Shown here piece by piece: positions 1 to 11,900 of a stretch of DNA of 41,264 nt. Every line of letters starts with the position of its first letter. The stretch's first letter is position 1. This stretch comes from Flavobacteriales bacterium (GTDB taxonomy: Bacteria; Bacteroidota; Bacteroidia; Flavobacteriales_D; Sanyastnellaceae), in contig JAURDB010000005.1 in assembly GCA_030828175.1 (NCBI GenBank), positions 1 through 41,264 of the forward strand, in the 5' to 3' direction. The position numbers and the translations under genes were made by a program. Under the pieces are notes generated by a model that was not told the DNA's origin, searched no databases, and saw only the letters and a program-made list of their open reading frames with translations.

Positions 1-2869
1 CGCTGGGATCCGTGCACCCGTAACAGCTCTCGGCCGTCACGCCCGTGTTGCCTTCGACACAGCCGCACCCTTCAATCGCGTAAGCGGAACCACCGCAGTC
101 ACCGTGGCAGTCCAGCGTGGTGCACGATCCGTCATCGTGGGTCACTGCTGGGTCGTAATTGCAGAAATTGCTGTCCATGCAGCCCCATACGAGCTCGCCC
201 GGTTCGGGCGCCCGATAAATGATGCGGAAAGCCAAGTCGTGGGACGTAGCAGTGCCGGAGGAATTCAGGGCGGCGCCAGCGGGATACTCGGGATAACACG
301 TACGATATCCTGCGCCGGAGACAAAGTCCAAGCGGTATTGGCTTCCCCCTTGCAAGGGGATGTTGTAAAAATCGAGTTCGACCCATTCCGGCTCTGCGCC
401 TCCGCATGCCGAAGGCACCGCGGACCGGGTGAATTCGAGCAGGACATCTCCGGCATTTGGACCATCGGCTCGACGCAGCCGAATGGTCTGGGCCGCGTCG
501 GGCATGACGTGCAGTCCGATGCGGGAAAGGAAGCCGTGGGCGTCTGCGGTAAGGGTCTGACCGTTGAGGGTTTGGTTGCAGATGGTGCCGTCGTTGGCGG
601 TGATTTCATGCAGGTCTCCATTGACGCATTGGGCCCTTCGGATGCCCGTATTGCCCCCGACGCAGCCACAGCCGATCAGGTCTTCGGCTGACCCTCCGCA
701 ATCGCCGTTGCAATCCAGGTATTCGCAGCTCCCATCGTCCTGGTTTGCAGCAGGATCAAATGTGCAGGCTGTAGGATCGGTGCAACCCCAGTTCATGGAG
801 GCAGGGCAGATGTGCAGCGCAAAAACAAGGTCGTAATCGGGCACTGACTCCGCGGCGTTGTAGGCGACACCACCGGCGTAATCTGAAGTGCAGTTGGCTA
901 TGGCCACCCCTGAGATGAGTTCCAGCACGTAAGTGGTTCCGGCCTGAACGGGGATGTCGTCGAAATCGAAGTTGTGCCAATGGTATCCATCGAGGCCAAA
1001 TCCCGTCAAACACGAGGTGACGCTCGAGCATGAGCTGGGCACGGTATTGCTGTAGCCGAGGATGGTCCCCGAATTCCATGTTCCACCGCCGCCGGGGCTG
1101 CAGGGGTCGGTGTTGGTCAGTTCCCGGAGGACGACCTGAGCGTCGAGGGCACAACAGGTCTTCAGGCGGACCCGTTTGAGCAGGCCGTTTTCTGCCGGAG
1201 TGATGGTTTGCCCATACAGGATGCCGGGTGGGCAGGCTTCGGCGTCTGTGGCGTCGATGTTGGTAAGACACCCGTCCACACACGAAGAGGCGGGAATTCC
1301 GGTGTTTCCCCCCACGCAGCCGCAGCTGCTGTTGATGGCCGTTCCTCCGCATTCCCCGTTGCAGTCCGGCAGCGAGCAAGATCCATCCGACACGGTTGCC
1401 GTTCCATCGTAGTTGCAGGCTGCAGGGTCGGTGCAACCGAGACATTGGCCGGCGTCGGCGGCAGAGTCCAGGCAGCCGCAGTCGGGGTCCAGGTATGCAC
1501 TGCCGCCGCATTGGCCTTGGCAGTCCAGCTGCAGGCAAGATCCGTCTTCAATGTCTGCGGTGGCGTCGTAGTTGCACGCCGTGGCATCGGTGCAACCGAA
1601 GGTGAGGGCGATGGGACACAACGACAATTCGAAGACCAGGTCTTCTGCCGGTTTGGCCGCATTCAGTCCAAATGCCGTGCCACCGGGGTAGTGGATGTTG
1701 CAGCCCGTGGCAGCAACGCCCTCAGCCAATTGAAAGACGTATTGTGCGCCGGCTTCCAATCCGATGTTGGTAAAGGTGAAGGTCGTTTCGACGTAGTTGG
1801 TGAATCCGTTTCCTCCGGAGATGAAGCAATCCGACGGGTTTTGGTTGCCGTAGATGACCTGGTCGGCTTCGCCAATGATGGACCCCTGGTCCCAACTGTC
1901 GCCATCGCCATTGTAGTTCCGGATCACGATCCGGGTGTCCACGCCTGTGCAGCGGGCAATGGTGATGCTGTTGAGCAACCCGGTGATGGTCGCGGTGAAA
2001 CCTTGCCCGTAGTTCAGGCCCGTGCCACATGGGGTTTCGTAGTAGTCGAGGATGTCGGGGCAGGCTCCGTTGCACACCGGATAAAAGCAGGTGTTGTCGT
2101 CGATGGTGGCAGAAACTTCATAGTTGCAGGCGCCGGAGTCGGTACATCCATAGCAACTGCCTGCGTCGGCCTCAGAAGGAAGGCAGCCGCAGTTGGCGTC
2201 TTCGTAGGCGGTGCCTCCGCACGTTCCAGCGCAGTCCAGTGTCAGGCATGAGCCGTCTTCCGCAGTCGCGTTTGAATCGTAGTTGCAAGCTGCGGATGAA
2301 GTGCATCCAAATGCGGGTGCTCCCGGACAGATGGACAATGCGAAAGCCAGGTCCTCACCGGGTTTGGCGCCTGAAGCCGAGAAGGCCGTGCCTCCGGCAT
2401 AGTTGAGGTTGCAACCGGTAGCGGCCGCGCCCTCGACCAGGTGCAGGGTGTACTGTATCCCCGATTGCACCGCAACGTCGGTAAAGGTGAAGGTGCCTGC
2501 CGCGTAATGCGTGAATCCGTTTCCTCCCGAGGTGAAGCACCCATCGGCGTCTCCATTGCCGGTCAATATGGCGTCCGCCTCCCCGATGATGCTGCCTTCG
2601 TCCCAACCGTTGGCGGTTCCGTTGAAAGCGCGCAAAACGAGCCGCGCATCGGCAGCTGTGCACCTTGCGATGATCACGGTGTCGAGGAACCCCGTTTCAT
2701 AAGCGGTGAAGCTCTGGCCCGTATTCAAGCCCGACCCACAAGGGGTTTCATAGACATCCAATGCGGATGGATTCGGGCACTGCCCGACCATGTCTCCTAT
2801 GGGCAAGACCAAGCACACTATCAGCAAGCTGAAAGTGAGAGGCCAGTGCAAAAGGATTCCGGAGCGCAT
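1..2869 (-). CDS. Large secreted repeat protein, 3' end outside window
   Basis: This reading frame is open without interruption for 956 codons from an ATG at 2869 to the left window edge, so the N-terminus is present and the C-terminus is missing. The first 30 or so residues (MRSGILLHWPLTFSLLIVCL...) form a signal peptide, so the product is exported. The rest is modular. Four copies of a roughly 145-residue beta-sandwich-like unit begin near residues 40, 275, 527 and 754. The first two share the motif ETPCGxGLNxGQxFTA, then TGxLxxxxIARC and SGGNGFTxY. Between them lie short cysteine-rich repeats of the type GCTDPxACNYDxxATxxDGSC followed by LDCxGxCGGxAYxxxxCGC, near residues 185, 240, 424, 477, 694, 897 and 952. 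The Asp/Asn/Cys spacing suggests calcium-binding, disulfide-stapled linkers. By analogy with the upstream gene it is probably a T9SS cargo, but its sorting domain would lie beyond the window. No function can be named. Confidence 0.85.
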   Translation of the reverse strand, partial: MRSGILLHWPLTFSLLIVCLVLPIGDMVGQCPNPSALDVYETPCGSGLNTGQSFTAYETGFLDTVIIARCTAADARLVLRAFNGTANGWDEGSIIGEADAILTGNGDADGCFTSGGNGFTHYAAGTFTFTDVAVQSGIQYTLHLVEGAAATGCNLNYAGGTAFSASGAKPGEDLAFALSICPGAPAFGCTSSAACNYDSNATAEDGSCLTLDCAGTCGGTAYEDANCGCLPSEADAGSCYGCTDSGACNYEVSATIDDNTCFYPVCNGACPDILDYYETPCGTGLNYGQGFTATITGLLNSITIARCTGVDTRIVIRNYNGDGDSWDQGSIIGEADQVIYGNQNPSDCFISGGNGFTNYVETTFTFTNIGLEAGAQYVFQLAEGVAATGCNIHYPGGTAFGLNAAKPAEDLVFELSLCPIALTFGCTDATACNYDATADIEDGSCLQLDCQGQCGGSAYLDPDCGCLDSAADAGQCLGCTDPAACNYDGTATVSDGSCSLPDCNGECGGTAINSSCGCVGGNTGIPASSCVDGCLTNIDATDAEACPPGILYGQTITPAENGLLKRVRLKTCCALDAQVVLRELTNTDPCSPGGGGTWNSGTILGYSNTVPSSCSSVTSCLTGFGLDGYHWHNFDFDDIPVQAGTTYVLELISGVAIANCTSDYAGGVAYNAAESVPDYDLVFALHICPASMNWGCTDPTACTFDPAANQDDGSCEYLDCNGDCGGSAEDLIGCGCVGGNTGIRRAQCVNGDLHEITANDGTICNQTLNGQTLTADAHGFLSRIGLHVMPDAAQTIRLRRADGPNAGDVLLEFTRSAVPSACGGAEPEWVELDFYNIPLQGGSQYRLDFVSGAGYRTCYPEYPAGAALNSSGTATSHDLAFRIIYRAPEPGELVWGCMDSNFCNYDPAVTHDDGSCTTLDCHGDCGGSAYAIEGCGCVEGNTGVTAESCYGCTDPS

Positions 2870-2909
2870 GGAGCAGTTTGGGGTCGGTGGGGTTGGTTCA
2901 AGTGGGGTA

Positions 2910-2939
2910 GGAGGCCCCCGCACGAGGGCGGGGGCTTCC
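2910..2939 (-). terminator. GC-rich hairpin after the giant gene
   Basis: Two 12-nt arms, 2910-2921 and 2928-2939, flank a 6-nt loop. The arms pair perfectly apart from one A.C mismatch when read on the minus strand. The hairpin starts 3 bp beyond the stop codon of the giant gene and sits inside the 72-bp gap before the next secreted-protein gene. No U-tract follows on the minus strand, so it may be a weak terminator or an mRNA 3'-end stabiliser rather than a strong intrinsic terminator. Confidence 0.5.
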
Positions 2940-2941
2940 GA

Positions 2942-5900
2942 TTATTTGATCACCCTGACGGCGTGATGTCCAGTGGCTGTGATGGCGTGAATGAAGTAGA
3001 CACCCGATGCGAGGTTGTGGGTCACCCAGCGACATGGCCCTTCGGCGATGCCCTTGCAATCGAGCACATCGATGGTCTTGCCACTGGCGTCTTCCACACG
3101 CAGCTCCAACACCTCCTGCTCACCGTGCCAATGGATGGAGAGCTCGTTGCGGAACGGGTTCGGGAAGGCCACCAGGTTCTCATCCATGCTCGTTTCCGGC
3201 ATGGCCAAAGCCTCTTTGAAGTGCAACAGCATGGGAGATTCGAGGTCTCCATGAAGTTGGTTGGCCTCAAACTCGACCGTTTCATCTGCGGTGAACTCCA
3301 GCTCCGTCAATCCAGACAACCACCTGAAGTGCACTTCGCCTTGGAAGAGCGCAGCATCGGTTTCCCCGAAGGCGGTCAGGAAGTAGAGCAAGCCTTCATC
3401 GGTATCCATCGGGCGCGCTTGGCCGATGCAGATGGGGCCCTGAGGCCCGTCCACAAAGGCGCCGAGTGCATCGATGAGCGATTGTGGCTGGCTGCTGGGC
3501 ACTTCGAGCCGGATCACCGCCAACATGGTGGACTCGAGCGTCGCGACGTCCATCGGCCAGGTCTTCTCTTCCTCATCGGAGCGCACGAGGTATTCCATGC
3601 CGAGTGACATGGGCCACTCGAGGGTGCCGGCGGGCTGACCCACATTTGAAGCACTCGTGAGGCCCAAGCGCATGCGGTAACCCTGTCCTGGGCGCATGGT
3701 GTTCAGCGAACCGATCCAGTTGCCGTCGCCGGCGTACATGGCAAATCCGTCGTGTCGGCTTTGGACGAGGTCGTTGAAGCTCAGGATGGAATCCGCATCG
3801 GAGACGCTCCGCAGCGCGAGGTCCAAATTGAAGGACTGTTGCGGGATGTATCCAAGCTCGTTCCAACCGTAGACCAAGGGCTTCATGAATTCCGCCTCGG
3901 TGGGGTTCGGAGCGAAACCGATGTTGTTCATGGTCCAAGTGGCATCCGGTTGGTCTGCCTTCATTTCCACCATGTAGCGCATCTGCACGTCGGTTTCGTC
4001 CCCAGCGTGGATGGTCCAGCCGTGGTCCACGTCGCTCGGCAGCTTGTACGGTGTGAAGTGGGACTTCACTTGCAAGATGTCCTCGGCGGGCACTTGGTCA
4101 AACGCTTGCTCCAAGGAGAAGGTGGCAGGGGTGTCCACCACGTTCACGCTGATCCAGTTCCAACCCGGCACCAACTTGGTGCTGATGGCGACGCGGCTGG
4201 TGGCCTTGAGCAGCAATGGCTCGAAGAGGTTGCCGATGCCGTTCTCGTTGGGTGTCACTTCGACCTGTTGCTCGAGGGTGGGCCAATGCGTGGATACTTG
4301 CGCACGGGTCATGCCCTTGGAGGCATCCCAGATGTTGAATTCGATTTCCTTGCCGATGTCCTCGGTGTCATAGAAGACGGAGAGGAACGCCAGGTTCTGG
4401 CCTGCAACAGGCAGGTCAAGGTTGGAGAATCCGCGGAGTTCACCGTCGATGTAGGCCATCACGATGTCATCGTCGTCGGTGCTCGCGGCGTTGTTGATGT
4501 ACGCCTTGGTGACGAGTGGCATGATGAACTCGAAACCTGCCGCGTCCACCTCCAATTCTGGCGGGTTCACGAAGATGTCAATGCCCAGGGTAAAGCGCTC
4601 AGCATAGCAGAAGCCTCCTGAGGATGCATTGCCACAAGGCAAACCTCCTTTGAGTCGGGCATCCACTTCGAAGTAGCCGATGGGCAATGCTTCAGGCACC
4701 GAGAAGGTGATCTCCATGGTGCTGTTGGCGGGGATGTTGCCGCTCGCGGGCGAGGCTTCAATCCACGCGGGCAATCCATCGATCTCGAAGTACTTCGCGG
4801 CGTTCCCCACATTGTGGATCTCCGTCGTGTAGGTGACCTCCTCCATGTCGAACTCGTGCTCGATGTGGGCTGTGGTCTCGCCCCATTTGAGCGGGTTCCT
4901 GTCGATGAGCATCTCGAATACGAGGTCGCTCTCCGTGGCATTGCCCGCGTCGTCCCTGAGTTGGGTCTTCGGGATGACGAAGGTGACGAGTTGGTCTTCG
5001 TACTTGTAGAGGCTTTGCTCGTTGAGTTCGATGATGCACTCGTCGTGGAGGGAGTTCCAGGATACGTCCATGACATCGCCGACCGCACTGAGTGTGGTTT
5101 GCGGCGCGGACTGCATCAAGGGCGCATCTTCTTCCTGTATGCCGCTGATGATGGAGGTGAGTCCACCGTTTCCAATGTTGCCGAGCTCCACCGCGTTGTA
5201 CCCGTGGGTGGTCAACATGGACGAGGCATCATTGAAGTAGTCAAATCCGTCATAGGGAGCGTAGACGTAGGCATCGTATGGATGCACCGCCACGGTGTCC
5301 GCCACCATTCCAGTCTCAAACGGCAGGTGCAGTACGAGGTTTTCATAGCCGTAGACACCGTCGCGCATCTGCTTGACGATGGTCTCCTTGGTCAGCGCGG
5401 TATTCCAAACGCGCAGTTCGTCGAGCTTGCCCGTGAAGAAGCGGTCATACCCAATGGGGGCACCACTTGGGGGAGCGTCTACACATGCGTCGATGCAATC
5501 CTGTTCCGAGGCGTGGAAGGCGTTGGCGTAATCCAGGTCATCCGTCGCAATGGTGCCATCCCCGAAGAACTCGGTGGGCACCCCGTTGAACATGGCCCAA
5601 CCGAGCGAACCGGCTTGGTGCACGTTGGCGTCGCCATCGGTGTTGAAGCTGATGCCCTGCAGGTCATGGCACTCACCGATGCCAGAAGGCAACTGGTTGC
5701 GGGCACCGAGGTGCAGCACGACCGGGATGAGTTTGCCGTGATCGTAGGCAGGGTCACCGGCGACTTCTTCTCCGTCGATGTAGAGCAATGCCGTTCCGTT
5801 GTAGCGGCGGACCAAAGCGACATGGTGCCAGGCGTCCGACAGCGGCTGCTGCGTGCGCATGGTGTCCGTGCCGTTGGCGAAACCGAGGCGTCCCAACTCA

Positions 5901-8900
5901 TCGATGAAGCCGGACCATCCCACACGACGGAGGTCGATGTCGGGATCGGCGGTTCCGTTGATGCTCATGATGCCCTCGTTGAGGCCGCCCGGCTTGACCC
6001 AGAACTCGAGGGTCGTGTTGCGGGTGCCGTCCGGCGTCCAGTTCACTCCGGAAATGCTCGGGATGAGCGAACCGTTGGTGTTGGAGGCAAAGTCAAGGGC
6101 ATGCGAGGCACCCGGGCTGTACCAGTTGGCTTCCATGATGACGTCCCGCATCCGGGCGCGGTCGGCAGGGGTGCCTTCCAACTCGTCCATGGGCAACCAA
6201 AGCTGCAGTCCGATCTCGTTTCCAGTGATCTGGAAGGCGGGCGTCTCTGAAGCATAAGTCTCGCGTTGGCTGTTCCACATGCGGAAGTCCTGCATGGGCA
6301 TGCTGAGCGCTTCGCCGGTGGCTTGGCCGTTCAACCATCCGTTTCCGAGCGTCAGGCGTGTGGGCTCCAGTTGGATGTTGGAGATGACGCCATTCTGACC
6401 CGCAGGCGCTCCATTGAGGTCGAGCCTCCAGTTGTAGGTGCCTTCGGTAGCGGTTGGTTCGAAGACCAGCTCGAGCTGGTTCCACAGTCCGTTCCATTGT
6501 GCGTTCGCGCCCGAAATCTGAACCGTGTGAGACGAAGTGCCCACATCGGCAACGGTCGAGGTCAACTTGAAATGGTCGATGTCGACAAACTCACCCGTCA
6601 GACTGTATCCGGATTGGTCGCCCTGGGTGAAGACCACACCGCTGGCGGCGGATGGTGGCACCACCACCGTGATCTGGTTGGGCATGACCACGAGGTCATC
6701 GGGGTCTGCGGATGTGGCACCGATGGTACCGGAGGCCGTGTCCTGCACGCCGTACAATCCGCCTCCCCATTGCTTCCAACTGATGGACCAACCGGGGAAT
6801 CCGATCATGTCTTCATCCGCGTAGTAGGCGTCGAGGTGCGGTCCTTGGACCACGGTCAGGTGTTCGTCACCGGTGAACTTCAAGCCGCCGCTGTTCTTGG
6901 TGTAGTCCGAATTCTGGGTCGCCCTGATCTTGATGGAGTCGGGGCTGAGTGAATAGGCGGGGTTGGAAGTCTCCATGCCCTCGGACCAGCGCAACTGCAG
7001 CTCATCTCCAGGCTCCAGGAATCCGTCGGACGGAAGCACGCTGCCAAACAACTCAGGCCTGACGAAATCAACATATCCGCTGACGATGTTCGACGTCTTT
7101 GGCAATGCAAATGGATTGCGGCAGATGCTGCGCGCCCTCAACAATACTTCGCCTTCATACCCGAGGCAGGATGTACCATCTGCATTGGTCAATGGATTGC
7201 AAAGAGAAGATGCATCTATGGGAGACCACCGGAAGTTGAAATCGCTCAAGGTGCTGTCCGAATTCAAGAGCACCTCGCTCTCTGTATCGAAGGCATTGGA
7301 GTTGCTGATGGGGGCCCAGATGGAACCATTTCCCAATCTGTACTCCACGACCACAGGGCCTTCTCCCAAAGAGGGGTTGAAGTCGATGAGCCAATTCTTG
7401 AAGTGTTGCTGTTCGACGTCAACGGCAACATCCACGTCGCTCGGCAATTCCGTCGGGCCGTTCGTAATGGTCTCCAGGTTGGCGGTCCAGTTTTCGAGCG
7501 GTTGTGTCAGGTCAATGTCGCTGCATGCCGGTTCAAAATTCAATTGGACCTTGATTTTGTCGCTCATGTTTCGGTCGCACACGGCTTGTTGAATGATGGT
7601 CAACGAACCAGAATTGAACTGCGGTTCATCGATGCCAGCGTGCCGCAGCACCAAGGGGACATCATAAGCGCCGCCCAATGGGGCTTGTGGTGACCAACTC
7701 GGGTGGAGGACCAATTCTGCCGCCGTTTGTTCAATACCTCCCAGCGAGACCAATGCGCCCAGTTGATTGGACAATACATCTGCATAGACATCGTACCAGG
7801 TGGCCACTCCGATGGGGTTGGAGGGATTGTGCCTCAGATGCAAGGTCATGCCGATGGGTTCGTCCATGAATGCCGTGGCCGACAAAGCGGGGGACAATTC
7901 GCCGTCTTCTCCCACTATGGACTGGGCTTCTGAGATGACTTCGCCCGAGACGGGGTTGGTGTATGAAACGGACAATTCAGGGACTTGGGTCGGTACAGTG
8001 GAGGGTTGTACCATCCATGTCTTTTCCGGGTCAAAAATGTCCGCGCACATCCCTGGGGCGAGGAAAATTTCAGTCTGATTCGTGGCCTGCTCAATGGCGA
8101 CCAAGCTCGCAGTATTGTAGCCAGTGGATTCAAAAGTGGTTCCATATTCGGCTGCGATAGCCATTCTCCACATGGTCGTCTTGACGAGGTCTGCGGCGAA
8201 CATGCCCACGCCGGCTCCAGCAACCACACCCGCGAGCACTGCGCCTGCAACATTGCCGCCGGACGCAGCCAAACCTGCGGTGGCGGCCATGGCGGCGCTC
8301 ATGGCTATGGTAGCCTGATATGCGACTGCATCTGACCCCAATCCATCATAACTGAAGTTGGGCGCAGGGTTCATGTGCGTCCACACCTGTCCGGTGGATT
8401 GCTCCAGAACGAGTGCGTTCGGATCTATGGTGTTGGCCCAAGTCGGTGTCTGGACGGTGCCACTCTCGCAATCCAACATCGTGGGGTTGATGTTGCTCAG
8501 GCCCGGGATCAAAGCAGGGTACCACTCATGGAATTCTGCTTCGTCCTCAGCGACATAGGGACAAGACGTGATGGCACCCAGATTTAGGAAAATGGGCCCA
8601 TTCAATCCACGTCCGGGAATGACGGCTACCAGGAACATGTTGGTTTCTTCCTCGTCCGAAAGGGTGTAGGAATAAGTCAGGGAAGTCGCACTGTTCTGAC
8701 TTTGGCTTCTAGTTTCAGTCAGGGTGCTCATGTCTCCAAAACTGGTTTCAAAGCCTACTGCGTCATTCAAACCAGCTTCGATGCCCAAGGACCCGCCTGA
8801 GTTTGAGCTGAGCGTTCTTGTTCTCGTTTGCTCTTTTATACTCTGCTTGGTTACGGTGGAAGTGTAACTGGCCCCTCCTCCGCTGAAGCTGATAAAGAAG

Positions 8901-11900
8901 GGTTCGAAGTCTGCGTCATCCCAAATTGAGGCCTCCGAATTCATGGATACATCAATGGCATCCAAGTCGCCGGTGGAATAACCAAAATCGTCGAGGCTGA
9001 AATTGGAAACGGTGCTGTTGGAAGACTCGAGATCCTCCATCCAATTGGACAGCTCGGAGGGTTCGTCGAACTGATCGAGGTTATCGAAGATGTAGCGTCT
9101 TGCGTTGATCTTTTCAAATTCATTTTCGGCGAGCATCCGACTCCAGGAGGCGATTTGATTGTTGAAATAGCGCACGGAGTCCAAATCCAGCTGAGTGGCA
9201 TGGCCAAGGAAAATGTAACCTGGTCCTTTGCGGTCGTCACCGGACAAAACGTCTGAAATCAACACGGCAGCCGGGTCTGCAGGGCTGTCATAATAATCAG
9301 CGAAATCGTCCAGGCTCAAGCCTGCCCCAGCGATGTAGGGGTTGGGAACCTGATAGGCCCTGTTGATTGTGCTTGGTCCGGCGGGAACCTGCTCTGAACT
9401 GTTGGCCGTAGCCGTATGGACTTCGTCGAGCCATCCCTGGTGGAAAATCGACCAACGGTGGTCGTCGTTGTTGGCCAGTCTCATTCCCTTAGGGAAGGCT
9501 GTATGGGGCCAGTTCTGGTTGGATGGTGTGCCATCCGGCCATTGATACAACTCGGGATGTGCTTCGAAATAAGCATCCCTCGACGCTTCCAACAAGGCAA
9601 TGTCTTGCGTTTTGATGGTGAATTCCGTTTTCAGGAACTGGCTGGCAGGCAAATCTGAGGTCTTTGTTTCCGTTCTCCAAGCCAAAAGGTGGGGTGCAAG
9701 ACTGAGCGTCATTTCACCTTGATGGTCGGTCTTGAACATGGGGATCAGATTGGGTTTGGTGCCCCCTTCTTCCCAGGATTGGATGATGCCCTGTGTGCCT
9801 TTGACCGAGTAAGCCTCCGCGCCCAAATCCTGAGCGATTTGTTCATCGATACCGTCGGCGTAGAGCTCAGCGGTTCGGATGGGACCAATTCGACGGTGGA
9901 CTGAAATTGCAGTGTTCCGCACAGAGCCGAAAAACAGGTCCTGATGCGTGGACAGTATGGTCCCGTCTTCATCGAGGTATAGGTGTTCTTGGGCCAAGTC
10001 AGAGGTGGAGATTTCCGTAGTGACGGTCATGCTCTCCTCGATTTTCACTGAATTGGTCTTGTCCCTTGAATAGCTCTCCTGTTGCGCGACGCTTCCGCCA
10101 ATGGTTGCTTCCACATCGCTGTCGGTAGATATACCGACGCCCATTGGAGCGATGAGCAGAGAGCCTCCTACGCTCATTGAAGCTGTTGCTGAGATGTCCT
10201 TTGAGCGGTTCAAAGCGTCCTGATCTCCGTTGGAGACAGACTTGGTGAAGCCCATGGTTGATCCTTGCTCCATCCGACAGAATGACTGGTCTCCAGGGGG
10301 GTCACGGAGAATGAAGTCGAGGGTGGGGTCAGAGGATACCGGGACAGGATTGGTGGCGACATACTCTCCAAGAATGATGGCGTCGAACCGTCCATGATGG
10401 AAGAGGGATGTTTGCGGGTTGTTCATGTCATAAAGGACCCCGGGGATGTCCCTGGTGTCCTGTGTCAGCGGAATCAGATGTTTGAAGGGATACCAGTGAT
10501 CGACCACCACCCCATCCTTGAGGAGGTTGATGTTCAAGTTGCCCGTGGGAATACTGATCCCTTCACTGTTGTCCTCAGTGGGTTGTCTGGCTATGAAGCT
10601 ATAGCCGGTTGATGCAGAGTCCAGGTTGAGTGTGCTCTGATTCGAACCCGAATTGAGTGTGTTGGTGATGGAAAATTTGTAGGCCGAGCCAAAGACTTTG
10701 ATGGTGTCTTCAAAAGAGTAGTAGACGTCACCCAATTCGTTCAGGAGTTCCACTTTTTGATGCTGGCCTGCGGAGAGGTCCAAGCAGTACATCTCCGACT
10801 CGTACACAATGGGCAGTCCTGCGGGGAAGGGGAATACAGAGTCATTGACGTCAACGATTTCGTCATTGAAGGACCCTGCATACGTGGCCAAAAACGCATC
10901 AAGGGGAGAGCGGTAGTCGCCCTCTGCATCGCTTGCGAACAGGTCAATTTCTCCCAGGAACGTATTGGACAGCGCAGGCAGCCGCATCAGTTCTGCGGTG
11001 TAGTCACAATCCTTGGTGGAGGAGCCTTCGGAGTCGCTGTTGATGGCGGTAGCTTTCTGGGATACATTGAGTTCCACCTTCGGATCATACACCATGTCAA
11101 CACGGGCGTAGACATCGTCCGAAGTTGAATTCAGGTTGTCAAACGGCATGGCATCTGTGTCTGAAACACCACTGAATTCCGGGTATTGCGTCGATTGTGA
11201 CCAAGGTGTCTTCGCGGTCATGTCCCAGATTTGATAGTCTGCCTGTTGGGGGTTGTATGTTCCACCCTGATCCGCCCGGATGAACGCATTGAAAGCAGCC
11301 ACCCATGGATGTCCACCATTGTTGGCATCATGTGCAGGCAATGCCAATTGCCAGCCTTCCACTTCGAAATTCTGGAATCCTCCGAGGTGATCAAACATCT
11401 CGGGTGCCAACGCCGAGACTGAGGTGCTGGTGTCGGAGGGGATGGAAATCCGGTAATGCTTCGGCAGGAGTTTGACTTCGTACTGCCCCAGGGTGTCCGT
11501 GGTGATTTTCACCGCCTGGCACGTTGCATTCTGCGTATACGTATTTGCGCCTTCGACAGGTTCGATCGGTGTCAATGTGAAGCTCGTCAAACCGAGGTTG
11601 TTCTGGCTCTCATTCCATGGTTTGGAGGCCATTGAATTGCCAGCGAGGACGCGGCCGATGGCCCTCCTTGTCGTTTTGTCCACAAAAGTGAATTCAGCTT
11701 TTGCCGAACCGTCTGTTTCTCTGAGGACTGGGCCGGATATGAATACTTGCTTGCCGCTCGGGGGGACATTGAAAGCATGGTCATCTTCGGTACTTCCCTC
11801 ATCGATATGGGTCAGGATGGGCTTGATATTGTGGTATCCACGTGACATCGTCAGCATGGCCTTTCCAAAGGCGTCCGTTTCAATGGGTTCGTTGTCAACA

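Noticed and set aside
756-1662. Minus-strand frames of 166 and 260 codons near the left edge
   Set aside because: They are out-of-frame readings of the partial secreted protein, whose own frame is open from 2869 to the edge and contains regular cysteine repeats.
1-2300. CRISPR-like or mobile repeats suggested by recurring cysteine-coding sequence
   Set aside because: The repeats are protein-level linkers with divergent nucleotide sequence and no regular spacer length. They are coding repeats.
4814-6250. Long plus-strand frame of 478 codons opposite the giant gene
   Set aside because: It is antisense to LamG domains that are clearly coding. GC-rich codon use leaves the opposite frame open, and its translation shows no domain, signal peptide or sensible composition.
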